Below, one piece after another: positions 11,588-25,034 of a stretch of 64,000 nucleotides of DNA. A program made the translations under genes and the position numbers. The notes below the pieces were generated by a model that had not been told where the DNA came from, ran no database searches, and saw nothing but the letters and a program-made list of their open reading frames with translations. How positions within the stretch are numbered: position 1 is the first letter of the stretch; every line of letters begins with the position of its first letter. Origin of the DNA: Manihot esculenta (Eukaryota; Streptophyta; Magnoliopsida; Malpighiales; Euphorbiaceae); the NCBI RefSeq assembly GCF_001659605.2, contig NC_035161.2, forward strand, positions 4,358,265 through 4,422,264, given 5' to 3'.

Positions 11588-14500
11588 ATGGCGGCTGTAT
11601 CTCCAGCTTGTTCCACAATGATTCACTACCTAGATCGCTCTCCTTCTCGTTCTCGTTCTTGTGCTTCGAACTCTTCTCTTCGTGTATGCTTCTCAAGTAC
11701 AAAACCTGCTTCTTTAACATTCTCTAAACCCACCTCTGACCACTATCAGCATCCAAGGAAACTCACTGTCTCTGCTACAGCGGCTGATAATCGTAGCAAC
11801 ATCTCTAACACTTCTTTGTCCGCTAATGGCCCTGCTCCTTCTCTGCCCATTTCAAAGTATGTGAAGCTTTTTGATTTTTACATTTTGTCTCAAATGTTTC
11901 TGAAAGATTACTTTTGTGTTCATTAATCAAACGCGAATTTCAAAATGAAGACTGATTAAATCAATTTTAGTCATAAAATCAGCTAAACCGAAGTTTTTTG
12001 TGATACACAAATTCCCAGTTAACTTTTTTTTTTTTTTTTAAATGAGTTTTGTTGTCGGTCTGGTTAGTTTGATGTGCTTTATAACTTCAGGGTGAGGAGG
12101 CATACAATCTCTGTGTTTGTGGGGGATGAAAGTGGGATGATTAATCGGATTGCTGGGGTCTTTGCGAGGAGGGGGTATAACATTGAGTCCCTTGCTGTTG
12201 GTTTAAACAAGGACAAGGCACTCTTCACCATAGTTGTCTCTGGAACTGACAGGGTGCTACAACAAGTTGTAGAGCAACTTCAGAAATTAGTCAATGTTTT
12301 GAAGGTTTCAATATCATCCTGAACTCTCGATTCCAAAATTTTGTCTTTTAAGTCATGAAGGGATTTTGTACTATTTTAAGAGTTTTTTCTTCATTAATTT
12401 ACAATTTTCAGTATTTACTATTTAGATTTCCTTTAATTCTTTTGGACCAGTTGAATCACGGATTCTAAGATTCTACTTTGATGTGTAAAAAATTGGGGAT
12501 TTTCAGTTGGTGCCTTATTTTAGCCTTTGTGCTAGTCAATTCCATATTCCCCATTCTTACTTTTGAATGTGATACCTAGGTGGAGGATCTCTCAAGTGAG
12601 CCACAGGTAGAACGTGAGCTAATGCTAATAAAAGTGAATGCAGATCCTAAATACCGTGCTGAGGTAATAATGTGGTCATTAAGCATCAATATCCTTCATG
12701 AGTTCAAAATGAATCGTGCACTAACTCTGGTTACGTATTGTTTTCTTGACTTAATCTTCAGATCATGTGGTTGGTGGACATTTTCAGAGCAAAAATTGTG
12801 GATATCTCAGAGCACTCTTTAACAATTGAGGTGAAGATATTTTGAACTTTAATCTGGTGGATGAAAAAGTTAAGCAGAAAAAGATTGAACCATTAAGGTT
12901 TAATGCCCTGCTTGAGTCATTGAGACAAGTGAAAGGAATTGGGAACTCCTTGTTTGCAGAATTACAAACATTTAAAATGTATATGCAAACAAATGAATTT
13001 TGCTTATAAATATACAATGTACTTCTTATGTACTACAGTAGTTTTATCTTAATTCATGTGGTTTGGGCTATGAAAGAGTATACTTTTTGTTGTTTTCCAA
13101 TTTTTATATGCCTTAAAGAGTTTCAATCAACAATGCTATGGAAATTGCTAATGTTTCTACATATACTTACGAAAAAACTTGAATGCATTTTCTTATTAAC
13201 TTCATTCGTTCAAACTTTCTTATGTCTCTTATCAGTTTACAACTTGATCCTGTTGGTATGTATTTGTTTGTTGCAGTTTCTAAATTAATAAGGAACTTAG
13301 TACAGTGCTCTGGGTTTAATGGTTTGGAATAATATATAATGGGAGCTTCCCCATTTTCATTCCTGTGTCCATTATTTTGTAGACTATCATGCTAGGATCA
13401 ATTACTTATTTATTTCATTGGCTGCACTTGCATGAAGATCCTTGGAGAATATATTGTCCTGCTGAAGAATCAACAAGGTTGGGGGAATTTAGTAACTACA
13501 AATATATGTGAAATTAGCATTCTTGAATGTATGGGGTGATCAAGTTGCTAACATTTGGGATTTGGCTGACTTGGGACGATATATGAGAAATAGATTCATA
13601 CTATATTCTTGTTAACTTCAGAAGAGACTAGTGTGTTTTTGTTGATTGAAATTCAATTATTTTGTCAAGTTCAATTGTCTGTGTGAAATGTACAAAATTC
13701 CTAAAGAACAAGTTACATATTATGTGTTTGGTTTAGGTAACTGGAGATCCAGGGAAGATCGTTGCCGTCCAGAGAAACCTAAGCAAGTTTGGAATCAAAG
13801 AAATTGCAAGAACTGGAAAGGTCGTGTTTTTGTTTTTCTTTTCATTAGTTGTAGTCATGTCGGTTTTTGCCCAAATACAAGTTTGGTGCTAATATCCATA
13901 CCTATTGGTTTTAATAGATTGCATTGAGAAGGGAAAAAATGGGTGAATGTGCTCCCTTTTGGCGATTTTCAGCTGCTTCATATCCTGATCTTGGAGAAGC
14001 AAGGCTGGATGATGCTCTTTTGGGGACTAAAAGCAAAGCAGTCATTGGTGAAGATACATCTGCAGGGGTATGCACTTCTTTAAGCTATCAACTCTTGTTT
14101 TCTTCTAGAAGATTTTGTATGTTCTTTTCACTTTTTTATGAGCATGAGCAACATTGTGTTGGATGTTAACATTTAGTTTTTTCCACATAAATAGTGGCAA
14201 GTGTTTGACCAAGGGTTTTGAATATTTGAACTTGACTTTACATCTTGCATTTGCATAATAAACTTTGGAATGGCAATGCGTTCAGGGAGGGAATGATTTC
14301 ATTATCTCATCCTTGCATTGTTAGGAAACTGGGGTGGGGACATAAAAAATTGGGCAGATAGCATGGGTAGGAATCTCCATTTTATTTTATTTTATTTTTT
14401 TATAATTTTATAAATTATTGAAATCATATTTTATATGTTATTATTAAATCCTTTATGCATTGGTATTATATTTTAAATATCACTAGCTAATATTTAATGA

Positions 14501-17219
14501 AGAAAGAATAATACTAAGTAATAGATGTTAAATTGACCAATAACACCTATAAATAAATGGTATATCTTCAAAGAAAAACAAGTATACATATTTATGTGGG
14601 CTAAAGATTTAATGTGAAAATATACCTTAGCAAAATCATGAGCTGAGATCTAGTGAGCCTTTGGATGGGTGCCACCACTATGTGGATTTGAATATAGGAG
14701 TGGCTTGTTTGACCTCTAGGGTGTTCAAGATGACCCTTAGGAGTGAGTAGCGCTAGTGACTACTTTTGGAGCTGAAATGATATTTTCTGAATGGGTTGGA
14801 AGTGATTTATAAGACAAGCACTGGTCAAGGAACCAAATAGGGCTTCCCTACTCAACACTCTGATACTTAAGCTAGTGGCATGGTTTCAAGGTGAATAAAT
14901 AAGAGAGATGAAGTAAATGCTGGGAGTCTATGAGTCTCAAGATATTTTTGTACTTGGTATCTTCTGAGGTTTATGTAGAGTGTGTTTATTTATGGAAAAC
15001 AATTTTTTTTTTTAAAATTTGCAATTTCTAAGAAAGTTCTGGTTTTCATCTCCTATTAAAAAATAGAAAAACATAGACGTGTTCGCCTATCAATGACACA
15101 AAAATTATTATCTAATTCAAAACTTTCATAATTAAAAATAAATAATTAAAACTTATATTTAAAAACTTAGTTATTTTACTTTTAAAATTTTTTACTTATA
15201 TTTAAAAGCTTAGTTATTTTACTTTTAAAATTTTTTATCATGTATTATTCATTTATTTTATAATAATATAATTATTGAATAAATATTTTTAAATAACTAT
15301 TTAACTTTAGTTATAAAATGTTTTAGTAAAAGTTTTGTTATAGAATATTTATAATGGAAAGTAGTTAGAAAATACAACTTTTATTATAAAGGAAACATAG
15401 TGGAAACAACTTAGAAGCTTTTTTCAAATCTTAGCTAAATTTTGTAAAACTAAAAAACTAGTTTCTAGTTCTTCATGTGGAAAATTGATACATAGGAATA
15501 TGAAACTCTGTTTTTCAATTTTTTAGAAAATTATTTTATAAAACTACTCTATTTTTCTATAAGCGAATATGTCATAATATCTCTTGTCCAAAAGAGAGCC
15601 GCTTGGTGTTTTGTCATAGCAAGTGGATAAGTTGAAGGCGTCATTAGATAGGGACATGCATTACACGAGACCTTTCTCTGCTATAGACATAAATTGGTAG
15701 TTGTCCATTTTATACTCTAAAGATGTCAGTGACGGGTATCAATTAACTAGGGATCCATGCCTCGTGGTTGTAGTTGTACTAATTCCTTTGTCCGACAAGT
15801 AGTTCCTAGTTATGTGCTCAATTGGGTACTAAGTGCTCAATTGGGTACTAAATGCTCCAAGTCGGCTTCAGGAGACAAGGGCCGTAAGGCACTCTTGTAG
15901 TAGCCATAGGACACTCATTTGAAGGGCTTAAGGCACCTAGTGGAGTTGGCAATGCTTCATTTGGGTGGTTATAGATGCATTGGGCTTGGACTAACCTTTC
16001 AAAGGCCCAAGTGGAGCTTTGCAATCATGGATGACCTCTTACCCTTTGGTGTCGAGGCCATGTTCATAGACTTAAGTGTCTTAGGCACGTAGTGAGCTTA
16101 GGAGAGATGCTTATTCCCTCCTCGTATCAATAGGGCAACCTAAATTTACCCATCCAAATTTCAAATTGGATTGGGGTGGTGTTGACAGAGCCCAATTGGG
16201 TGGGATGGAAATAATTGCATTCTCTAAGCTGGTTTCATTACCTTATACTAATTATATTTAATATCTTGTTATGTAGTAATTTGAAATGAGTTTTAACGTG
16301 ATTTAACAATTGCATGGATGTTTATCTACCTTTTGGTCTATATGTTTATTGGCTTATTGTGCACTGTTCACCATGGCAACCAAGGGTTTGCTAATTAATT
16401 AAGTTGTACAATTATATCTTGTCAAAGATATATTGTGTTTGTGGCAGATGTTGTTTCCTTGTGCTATTGTAAATTTGTAATGGGTTATATACTTTATTTT
16501 TATATTTTAGTCATGTTCATTTAAGAACTTTAATCTGATGTACATCCAAATACAAAAATTCAGTATGATCTCTGGTCTATTTTATGGTTAAATGCACTTC
16601 CTACATTCATTCACATATTTGCTTCATTGTTATGATTATATTAATAAATTATGTGTTTTTTCTTCTCTGTCAATCTAGGGGGACGTTTATCCAGTGGAGC
16701 CATCTGATAGCTTTACAGTCACTCAAGTTCTTGATGCTCATTGGGGAGTTCTCAATGAAGATGATGTAAGCTTATTTCTATATAGAACTTCTGTTTGACA
16801 AAACTCTTCTTATTTTAAGGCTTTTTATTCCGAGTGGAAGGGACAGCGGGGCAGCCAGTGATTTAAGGTTGGAGTTTGTGACGTAATGTGATGCTAAATC
16901 CTAGAGATATTTTTTTTCTTTTTTTTTTTGTGGTTGCATATTTATGCCAACTGTTGGTGGGTTCAACTGCACAAACTTTTTTCTATCTTTATGAAATTTT
17001 AATCCAGTGGGACATAGATGGTGCTGGGGCATTAGTGCTTACATTTACATTAGATTAATATGTGGTATGTATTCACTTGGTTAAATATTCCAGACAACTG
17101 GACTTCGATCTCACACTCTATCCATGCTGGTGAATGACTCTCCTGGAGTTCTTAACGTAGTTACAGGAGTATTTGCTCGAAGGGGTTATAACATTCAGGT
17201 GTGTTCAGAGCTTTTCATC

Positions 17220-17257
<38 letters not shown>

Positions 17258-20200
17258 TCCACCAATAACAATATTAAAAAAAAGCTCAACCTGCTCTGTT
17301 ATTTTCACTTGCATCAGAGTTTGGCTGTTGGCCATGCAGAAACTGAGGGCCTCTCCCGAATAACAACTGTCGTTCCTGGTACAGATGAATCAATAAGCAA
17401 GTTGGTGCAGCAACTTTATAAGCTAATAGAACTTCATGAGGTGGGAAAAACCCTAAGAAGAATGATTTATCATGGTAGACGTTATATAATGTTGATAGGA
17501 ACTCATTAACTCTGTTGCATATTCTAATGGATATTAAATTCTCTTGTTTTCATTGTGTTGTCTGTGACTAATGAATGAAAAGCTTGTGAAAGAAAAATCT
17601 TGTATTAACAATCATAATGCCAAAAGTTTTACTATTCAAGCAGAAAACCTCATCGAAATACTCTTGAAAATTTTTCCTGTTCTTGCTTTTCTGAATCACA
17701 TTGTTCGATCAAATGGTTTATTTTCTTCAGATGTTAGGAAGCATATAATGGTTTCAAATTTCAATACAAGGGTGTCTCTATTTGTTAGTGTTTATGTTGA
17801 AGCTGTCAAGTGTGTAACATATGGTTAATCTTTCAGGTTAAGGATCTTACTCACTTGCCATTTGCTGAACGTGAATTGATGTTGATAAAGATTGCTGTGA
17901 ATGCTGCTGCTAGACGAGATGTACTTGACATCGCCAGCATTTTTAGGGCAAGAGCAGTTGATGTATCTGACCACACAATAACCCTTGAGGTGGGCAACCT
18001 TCACCTATTTTTGTTTTTGATGGTAGCTGATAAGATTCTTGGTGGTTACGATGTTGTCTTAAAACTGGATTGGTTTATTGATGGGTTTGATGGGTCAAAA
18101 ATAATTCAAAAAATTTTTGAAGTCAAATTTTAGTGAGTTTAAGGTGAAAAAGCTCAAAATAAAAAAATGAATTGGACTGGACTGAACAGGTCAGTGGCCT
18201 GAGTTCTGGTTGAACTGGTCCAATCTGGTTTTTTCAAAACACTGATTTTGACTCCTCCATTTGTTGCCTCCACTTCTTTTGAATTGCCATGGTTGTGGGA
18301 GGATATTTTCTTGTATGTTTAAATCCCAATCTCATTGCTTTCTTGGATTATTCTCTATCCCAAGCTGATTAATTTGCTTTCAATGCCTTCCAGCTTACAG
18401 GAGATTTGGACAAGATGGTTGCACTGCAGAGGTTGTTGGAACCTTATGGCATTTGTGAGGTTTGTTTCATAAATCTTAGATCTTTCATGGGGAATTTCAA
18501 AGTATTCTCAGATGCTTGATCTGTTGTTTTTGGCCTAGCCAATCATAATCTCTTAGCAGCCGTGATAAGTTTCACCAAGACCACTAAGTAACTTGGGACA
18601 CTGTCCAGTTCTGGGCTGTGGCTTGGAAGTACTTGAGCTGCACCACTGGGTCCCAGTTTCCAACGTGTCTGTTGGTGCTAATCTGAGCTGGAGGCTATTA
18701 TTGGTTCCAGTTCTTATTTTGGTTTAGGATTAGGGCTAATTAGGTTTCATATCAGCTCAAACTACATGCTGGAAAAAAAAAGAGTTGTATTATTTAAGCT
18801 TAAGAAAAAATTAAATTGTATCATCTTAAATAACATTCTTTTAACACAAAGATAATGTATTTGAAGAATGTATAATTATTCATTAAAATATAATGCACAA
18901 AAATTAGGCTTTTTAAGAAAGGGTTAAAATCCAATTGTGCCGCAAACTTATATAAATATATATAAAAAAAAAAAAAAGCAATGGTTGTATGATGGTTGCT
19001 TAGTTGCTCCTCCAGCTCTCGACTCTCTACACCATGCGCTGTGTGTTAAATTTTTGAAGTATGCTATGATATTATAATACTATGATATTGCTTCTCTCTC
19101 TCTCTCTCTTTTTTTTTGAAAGTCATTATCATTCTATTTAAGTAATATATTTATTGATTATATACCATATTTGTCTAAAAGAAAAGAAATATTAGTATGT
19201 CAGTTAGGTCCTGTTCTTGGTTATTTAATTTTTTTTTTTTTTTTTAATTTGATTTGTGAGTCTCACTTTATTTAGGCATGTGCCTGCACATTGTTTCTAG
19301 GCCTCAGGACCCTTTAATGCCTTGTGTGCTTTGTGCTTTAATAACTCTTAATAGATTTCTAGTGTGGGATTCCCAATATTTTTTAAATGGCTAAATACAT
19401 TCTTATACTATATACAATTTGGGATTAACGCATGGAACTCTTGAATAAAATGGAGATCTATTGAATGCTTGAACTTATAAAATTATAATAATTAAACACA
19501 AATTAATTATATTATCAATTCTTGGTTTAATGAAAAATATCTGATCTGTATTTTGTACTGTATATTGAAATAAGTCTACAATATACAGGATACCTATTTA
19601 TAGAGTATCTAGGACCTATAGACTAATAAAAAATTCAGTTTCAACAAAGGATTTAGAAACTGTCTTCTGTTTCTTGGTCTTCTAGCTAATAAGGGAATCT
19701 CCTAAGAAAATATAAAATCCAGTAACAAATTGCCTAGAAAAGAAACAAGTGGCTCAATCTGCATCACAATAAGCTGAAAGATTTGACAAGTTGGTTGTGG
19801 CAGAAAAATATAATCCCTTAGTTGGATAAGTCTTGAGATATCTTAAGACAAGACAGGCGGCATGCCAATGGGGCTTTTTAGGACTTGACATAAACTTACT
19901 GAGATAATGAATCGCAAAGCTAATTTCAGGCCTAGTAATATTAATGTATAGCAATTTGCCAACTAGTTGCATATATTTATTAGGCTCATGAAGTAAATCA
20001 CCAGTAGAAGGATCAAGATTCAAACCTTTGGGTAGTGGAGTAGAAGCATTCTTAGCATGTAACATTCCGGTATCACTTAAAACGTCAGACAAACTTCCTC
20101 TGACTGATAAGAGTACCAGAAGCAGATCTGGCGATTTCTAATCCAAGAAAATATTTCAAATGTCCAACATCTTTAATAGTAAATTTGCAATGTAAAGCAC

Positions 20201-23200
20201 ATTTAGTCTAATCAATGACAAACAAAATTGCTAGCTATGATCACATCATCTACATAGATAAGCATAATAGTAAATGTACCATTGTCATCCCGTGTGAAAA
20301 GGCAATTATCATGTATTGATTGAACAAAGCCCAAGGACTAGAGGAAGGACGTGAACTCCAAGTTCCATTGCCGAGAAGCCTGTCTTAGACTATAAAGTGA
20401 CCGTTTTAATAAGCAAACTTGTCCTGGACTAGCTTTAGAATAACCTGCAGGAGGCTGCATGTGTACTTTTTCTTCCAGGAAGAAGAAAACCATGTAAAAA
20501 GGCATTACTAATGTCAAACTGAAAGATAGGCCAATTTTTAGAAGTAGTTAAGGCAATAAAAATTTGAATGGTAACAACTTTGGCTACAGGAGAAAAACGA
20601 TCTTTAAAATCTGATCCCTCTACTTGATTATACCCCTTAGCCACTAAATGGGTTTTATATCTGTCAACTTCCCCATTGGGCTTAGTCTTAACCTTGTATA
20701 CCCATTTGGAATCAATGGCCTTTTTAACTTTTGGAAGATCGGTAAGTATCTAGGTTCCATTCTTTTCAAGAGCTAAAAGCTCATGATGCATGGCTTCGAC
20801 CCAATTAGGATTGCTTGAAGCTTGAGTGAAAGTGCAAGATTCATGAATGTGAGAAATTGTGTTAAGATAAGTTTGATGTGAAGATGTAAAGTGAACAGAT
20901 AAATCAAAGTTAGAAGTAGTGGATAAATGATTCACAATAAAGTCTTGCATTCAAGATGGTTTATTGTGAATTCTAGTGCTCTTTCTTAAAGGGAGAGTAG
21001 GAGAAATGACCTGTTCCTGTGAATGTGATTGAGTAACACAATCAGATTGTGTTGGAGCCTGAAAATTAGAGAAAGAACTTGATGATGCACAATCAGATTG
21101 TGTTGGAGCCTGAAAATTAGAGAAAGAACTTGATGCATCATCAGGCAAATTGACAGGAAGGATCAGATTGTGTTGGAGCCTGAAAATTAGAGAAAGAACT
21201 TGATGCATTATCATGCAAATTGATAGGAAGGATTTGAAACAGAAGGCTCCTGAGAAGGATGATGTTGGAAAGGGAAAACAGATTCATGAAAAAGAATATC
21301 TCTACTGATAAAGATTTTTTTTGTGTCTAAGTTTTGTAATCTATATCCCTTATGAGTAGTGGAGTATCCAAGGAGAATACATTTGGTAGATCTAGGATCA
21401 AATTTATCTTTTTGAGGGTTGTGATTAATGGCAAAGCATAGGCAACCAATGGTTCTTAGGTGATCATAATTGGATGGTTTATGAAACAAGGCTTCAAAGG
21501 GAGTTAACCAACCTAAAGTTTTGACTGGTATTCTGTTAATGATGTAGGTAGCGGCCATTATACACTCAGACCAATAAGTTTTGGAAATTGAGCTTGGAAT
21601 TAGATGTCGTAACTATGTTGAGAAGATGCTTATGTTTAATTTCTGTTGTGCTGTTTTGTTAGGGTGTACAAAGGCAAGTAGTTTGATGGACAATGCCGTG
21701 CGAAGAAAACAAAGAAGCTCGCCTTTTATTAAGAAATTCTCCTCAATTGTTGGATCTTATATTTTTTATTTTTGCTCCAAATTGTGTATTGACATATTGA
21801 ATGATGTCAAAACATAATATGTCTGATCTTTAAACTAAGCATATAGGTCCAAGTTGCTCTAGTTTGTCATCAATAATGGTTAAAAAAAAATCTAGCACCA
21901 GTGACAGATTGAATAGAAAATGATCTCTATAAATCCATATGCACCGGGATTACCCTTGTGAAAGGGCAATCTAGACATTTTAGTTAGAGGACGTAAGGCA
22001 CATGTGTGATTAGTGTCAATAAACTGCTTAAATACAGGTATATGGGATATTTTATGACAAGAAAAGTGTCCTAATCTAGCATGAAGAATAGAGAAAGGAA
22101 TTTTTATTATGAAATTTGCAAAAAATGTAGTTTCTTTATACATTTTTAAAACTCTGCAACTTTTATAGTGAGATTGAAGCAACTTTATTACAAACAGAGT
22201 CAACAAAGGACTGAATATTGGAAATAGAAAAACTATTATTGTCTAGAATATATAATCCACTTATTATTTGGTCAACAACTATAATGGACATATTCTTTTG
22301 GTCCTGAAAGAAGCAACATGATAAATAAAACTGTACTGTCAAGTTGGTATGTTTAAGCAATTTAGACAAAGATTCATATTAAAATAAGGAACAAGGAGAA
22401 CATCAATTAATTTCATATGTGTGTGCAAAGCAACATTTTCAATGTGTGAGACCTGCGGAAGAGCCATTTGGCAAATGCACTGTTACTGGTGTAGATGCAA
22501 AACATATAGATATCATATGATGCTTATATGGTGTGACATAATCTAATGCACCAGTATCAATGATCCATATCTGTGTTCCGGTTACCATAGCACAAGAAGC
22601 AAAAACTAAAGAAATTTTATGATTGAAGGAGCTGAAGTTATTACCAGAATAATTGGTTGGATTGTAAGAGTAGGCTAAATGCGAATTAACTGTATTTATT
22701 ATAGCAACCGCTTTACCTTTGACCAGCCTTCTCATTTCCTGCCGTAGTAGTTCGAGCTTTGTATTAACTTCATCTATTTTGCTTAATTCGGTGATAACGA
22801 TCGATTCAGCACCTGCCAGTGGTGTTTCTAGGATTGATTCTACATTGTGATCTTCAGCGTGTGAGATGTGAACTGTGTACCTCGGTTTGAATGCTCCTGG
22901 ATTGGTGAATTGTTTGTTCTTGTTCTTAAACCATTATGGATAGCCGATCAATTTGAAGCATTCAGCTCGTGTATGTCCATCTAAATTGTAGTATTCACAG
23001 TGGCCCTTCCTCGCTTCATAGTTCCTATAATCTCGCCTGTTGCCTTAAGATCGAACAACTAAAGCAGCTACCTCAGTGTACTGTGAGGTTGGATGGACTT
23101 CCTTTTGAGACTCTACATAGCATTACTTGACTACGAACTTGATTAAAACTATCATTGAGCCCCATCAGAAATTGCATCAGATGATCTGCATTGTGGATTT

Positions 23201-24721
23201 CTGCTTCTCTGATCTGCAATTGCATGGAGATATCGGCACAATGTTGGCCAATTCGTCTCACAGCTGCTTCAATTTGCCGTAATATGTCGTCACAGAGAGA
23301 TTATCTTGGGAGATCGACGCTATTCTTCCCTTGATTTTGATAGATCATCGGTCTATTGCTTTCGTCGTATCGTTTTTCCTAATTCGACTTAGAGATCTCG
23401 AGCAGTGGTGGCATAGAGGAAACTTTCGACAATGTCCTTCGAAATAGAATTGAGGATCCATAATGTCACCGTATAGTTGCATCGCCTCCATCTGTCATAA
23501 TCTTCAGATCCGTCCTCAGGAGTTTCCCTTCCACAAACGCGAGTTTGTTCTTCGCACCGAGAGTGATTTTCATCGCTCAATTCCATTCTCTGTAATTAAT
23601 TTTGTTTAATTGAACAGAGACGAGAACCATCGCCGGGTTATCTGAATTTTGCAGCGCCAAGGTATCGTCCATGATTGTTTTGGAGATCGTCGGAACCAAA
23701 TGGCTCTGTGACTGGCCCTGTGACCTAGCAGAGCTGCTCTCTGGCATTTCTCATTGTGAGGAAATATTTCGGGAGGGAGAAGAGAAGAAGCTAGGTAAAT
23801 GGCTGTGGTACCATCTTGGTAAGTCTACAATATACAAGATACCTATTTATAGAGTGTCTAGGACCTATAGACTACTAATCAAATATACTAGAACCTATTA
23901 GAATATTCTTTAATACACTAGAATACTATATACTAACATCAATAATTTGTTAGAAAAAAAAGTAAAAAGTAATGCTGATTGCACTTTAAGTTTGCTGAAT
24001 ATATTTTAAATTTTTATAAATTGCCAAAGTTATGTGAGAGTAACTCTATAATTTTATGAAAATTTAGAGTACATTCCACAAAACTTAGCGCACAGTAAGT
24101 AATAAGTGGGACCATTTTTTACCTTTTTAGTGAAAAATTATCAATGATGAGACTAATTTGTGTTAAGTTGTTATAATTTTTTTTTCTTTTTTAAATCTAG
24201 GTATTAAATAAATTTTAATTTTAGTTCAGGTGTCTTGTGGATACATGTCAAATAATACAAGAGTGTAAATACAGATTTCGCCTTTTTTAAAGTGGTAAGT
24301 GATCATACCAGAGTGCGATTCTCTTGATGGTTCAAGAGAAGGGACTAAGACTGGCCCTTTGTGCCAGATTGGAATTTTGAGCTCTGGTTTGTCCGGTTTG
24401 ATCCCAGTTCTTACCATAGTCAGGTCTAACTGCAATGAATAAGTTGTAGATGTTTTGTTTTTGATAACCAAAACCAATGCCATAGATTATTGGGTAGCAT
24501 TTTTCACCTTCGTCCAACAAGAGCAATGAGCAGCAATTTTGCATTGTTCTTATCTGAGCGCTCTATGCATTTCTGGAACTACATTAACAGTGATTCATTG
24601 CCTCTGAAATTTTTATGACGTTTCAAATCTTCTTTAGGTGGCAAGAACAGGGCGAATAGCACTGGTGCGAGAGTCAGGTGTGGATTCCAAATACCTCCGG
24701 GGCTATTCTTTTCCTATATGA
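11588..24721 (+). CDS. AHASS: acetohydroxyacid (acetolactate) synthase small regulatory subunit, plastid
   Basis: This is the regulatory partner of the catalytic AHAS subunit in valine, leucine and isoleucine synthesis; in plants it raises activity and confers feedback inhibition in the chloroplast. Twelve exons: 11588-11856, 12091-12304, 12580-12663, 12762-12830, 13737-13820, 13918-14067, 16679-16765, 17094-17198, 17318-17440, 17837-17989, 18394-18459, 24638-24721. All junctions are GT-AG and the sum is 495 aa plus TGA, the usual plant length. Residues 1 to about 85 form a Ser/Thr/Arg-rich transit peptide. Two homologous ACT-containing repeats follow: repeat 1 from [20 protein letters not shown], with [16 protein letters not shown]; repeat 2 from [19 protein letters not shown], with [17 protein letters not shown]. 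Each repeat also has an ERELMLIK segment and ends in an ARTG(K/R)IAL motif. Exons 6-7 encode the linker between repeats. The last intron is 6.2 kb and holds an antisense copia element. No defect is seen in the coding sequence. Confidence 0.95.
14380..16250. other. insertion-like material in AHASS intron 6
   Basis: Intron 6 (14068-16678) is much longer than the other introns of the front half. It contains AT-rich parts (14380-14620, 15000-15560) and two GC-richer blocks (about 14640-14980 and 15590-16150). The second has a short tandem repeat of the unit GTGCTCAATTGGGTACTAA at about 15810-15855. No coding motif is recognisable; this looks like old transposon debris. Confidence 0.4.
17224..17254 (+). 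repeat. (CT)n microsatellite in AHASS intron 8
   Basis: An uninterrupted CT run of about 15 units lies 25 bp after the exon 8 donor and before the exon 9 acceptor. A shorter CT tract lies at about 19090-19110 in intron 11. It is a candidate length-polymorphic marker. Confidence 0.9.
19754..23590 (-). pseudogene. copia gag-pol remnants
   Basis: Recognisable blocks on the minus strand: gag near 23389-23586 ([20 protein letters not shown]) and 23100-23261 ([17 protein letters not shown]); a CCHC knuckle near 22970 whose second cysteine is Tyr ([20 protein letters not shown]); protease IDTGA at about 22560; the pre-integrase histidine/cysteine region at 21950-22110 ([14 protein letters not shown]); the integrase C-terminal part at 21211-21558; RT at 20200-20950 with YVDD intact at 20245-20256; RNase H at 19754-20092. 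Several stops and frameshifts separate the blocks, so no full polyprotein can be made. Confidence 0.85.
21041..21206 (-). repeat. three tandem units inside copia pol
   Basis: A unit of about 45 bp beginning ATCAGATTGTGTTGGAGCCT and ending GAAAGAACTTGATG on the plus strand occurs at 21041-21084, 21092-21136 and 21162-21206, with short different spacers. It lies in the variable linker between integrase and RT. Confidence 0.85.
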
Positions 24722-25034
24722 TGTGATGATGACAGGACTTGGTACGGCTTGTGTTGCACTGCTGATGCAATTTCTGAGAGGTTGCACATACAAAAGACAA
24801 TGGCAAAGACAGACCAGGTATAATTAGAAGCAGTTTGTGAATTTGGGTGGTGAGTCTCTGTTATTATTAGGTTTCAGTTTTGCCCTATTTTTTTTGGCTT
24901 TCTTCTTCCTTCTCCTGCTCCTTTCAAATTATGTTAATTCCTTTTTCTCATTGATGATGAATTTACAGAAGTTAGCTGGAGTTTGCAAACATCTTTGTAA
25001 AAGAATGTGTTTATAGTATTTTTTGTTTCAAACC
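24722..25034 (+). other. 3' flank of the AHASS gene
   Basis: This is the probable 3' UTR and downstream DNA of the small-subunit gene. It has no open frame of note. The T-rich segments at 24890-24960 and the AATGTG/TTTATAG words near 25000 are compatible with a plant polyadenylation region, but no site can be fixed by eye. Confidence 0.4.

Larger units (their letters stand above)
19556..23938 (-). mobile_element. decayed Ty1/copia LTR retrotransposon in AHASS intron 11, antisense
   Basis: Gag, protease, integrase, RT and RNase H follow in the copia order on the minus strand. The 5' LTR is at about 23822-23938 (minus strand start TGTTAGTATATAG, with CTATAAATAGG as a TATA-like box). It is followed by TGGTACCACAGCC, a mutated form of the usual initiator-tRNA primer site TGGTATCAGAGC. 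The matching part of the 3' LTR is at about 19560-19625; beyond that the 3' LTR is broken. The LTRs are only about 120 bp, short even for copia. No clean 5-bp target duplication was found. The element lies opposite to the host gene and inside a spliced intron, so the host reading frame is untouched. Confidence 0.85.

Noticed and set aside
17201..17509. Extended frame across AHAS exons 8-9 with a Ser-Leu repeat
   Set aside because: The SLSLSL part is the intronic CT microsatellite; splicing removes it.
24226..24544. Minus-strand frames near the end of AHAS intron 11
   Set aside because: No motif, and they lie inside the intron; probably non-coding or transposon debris.
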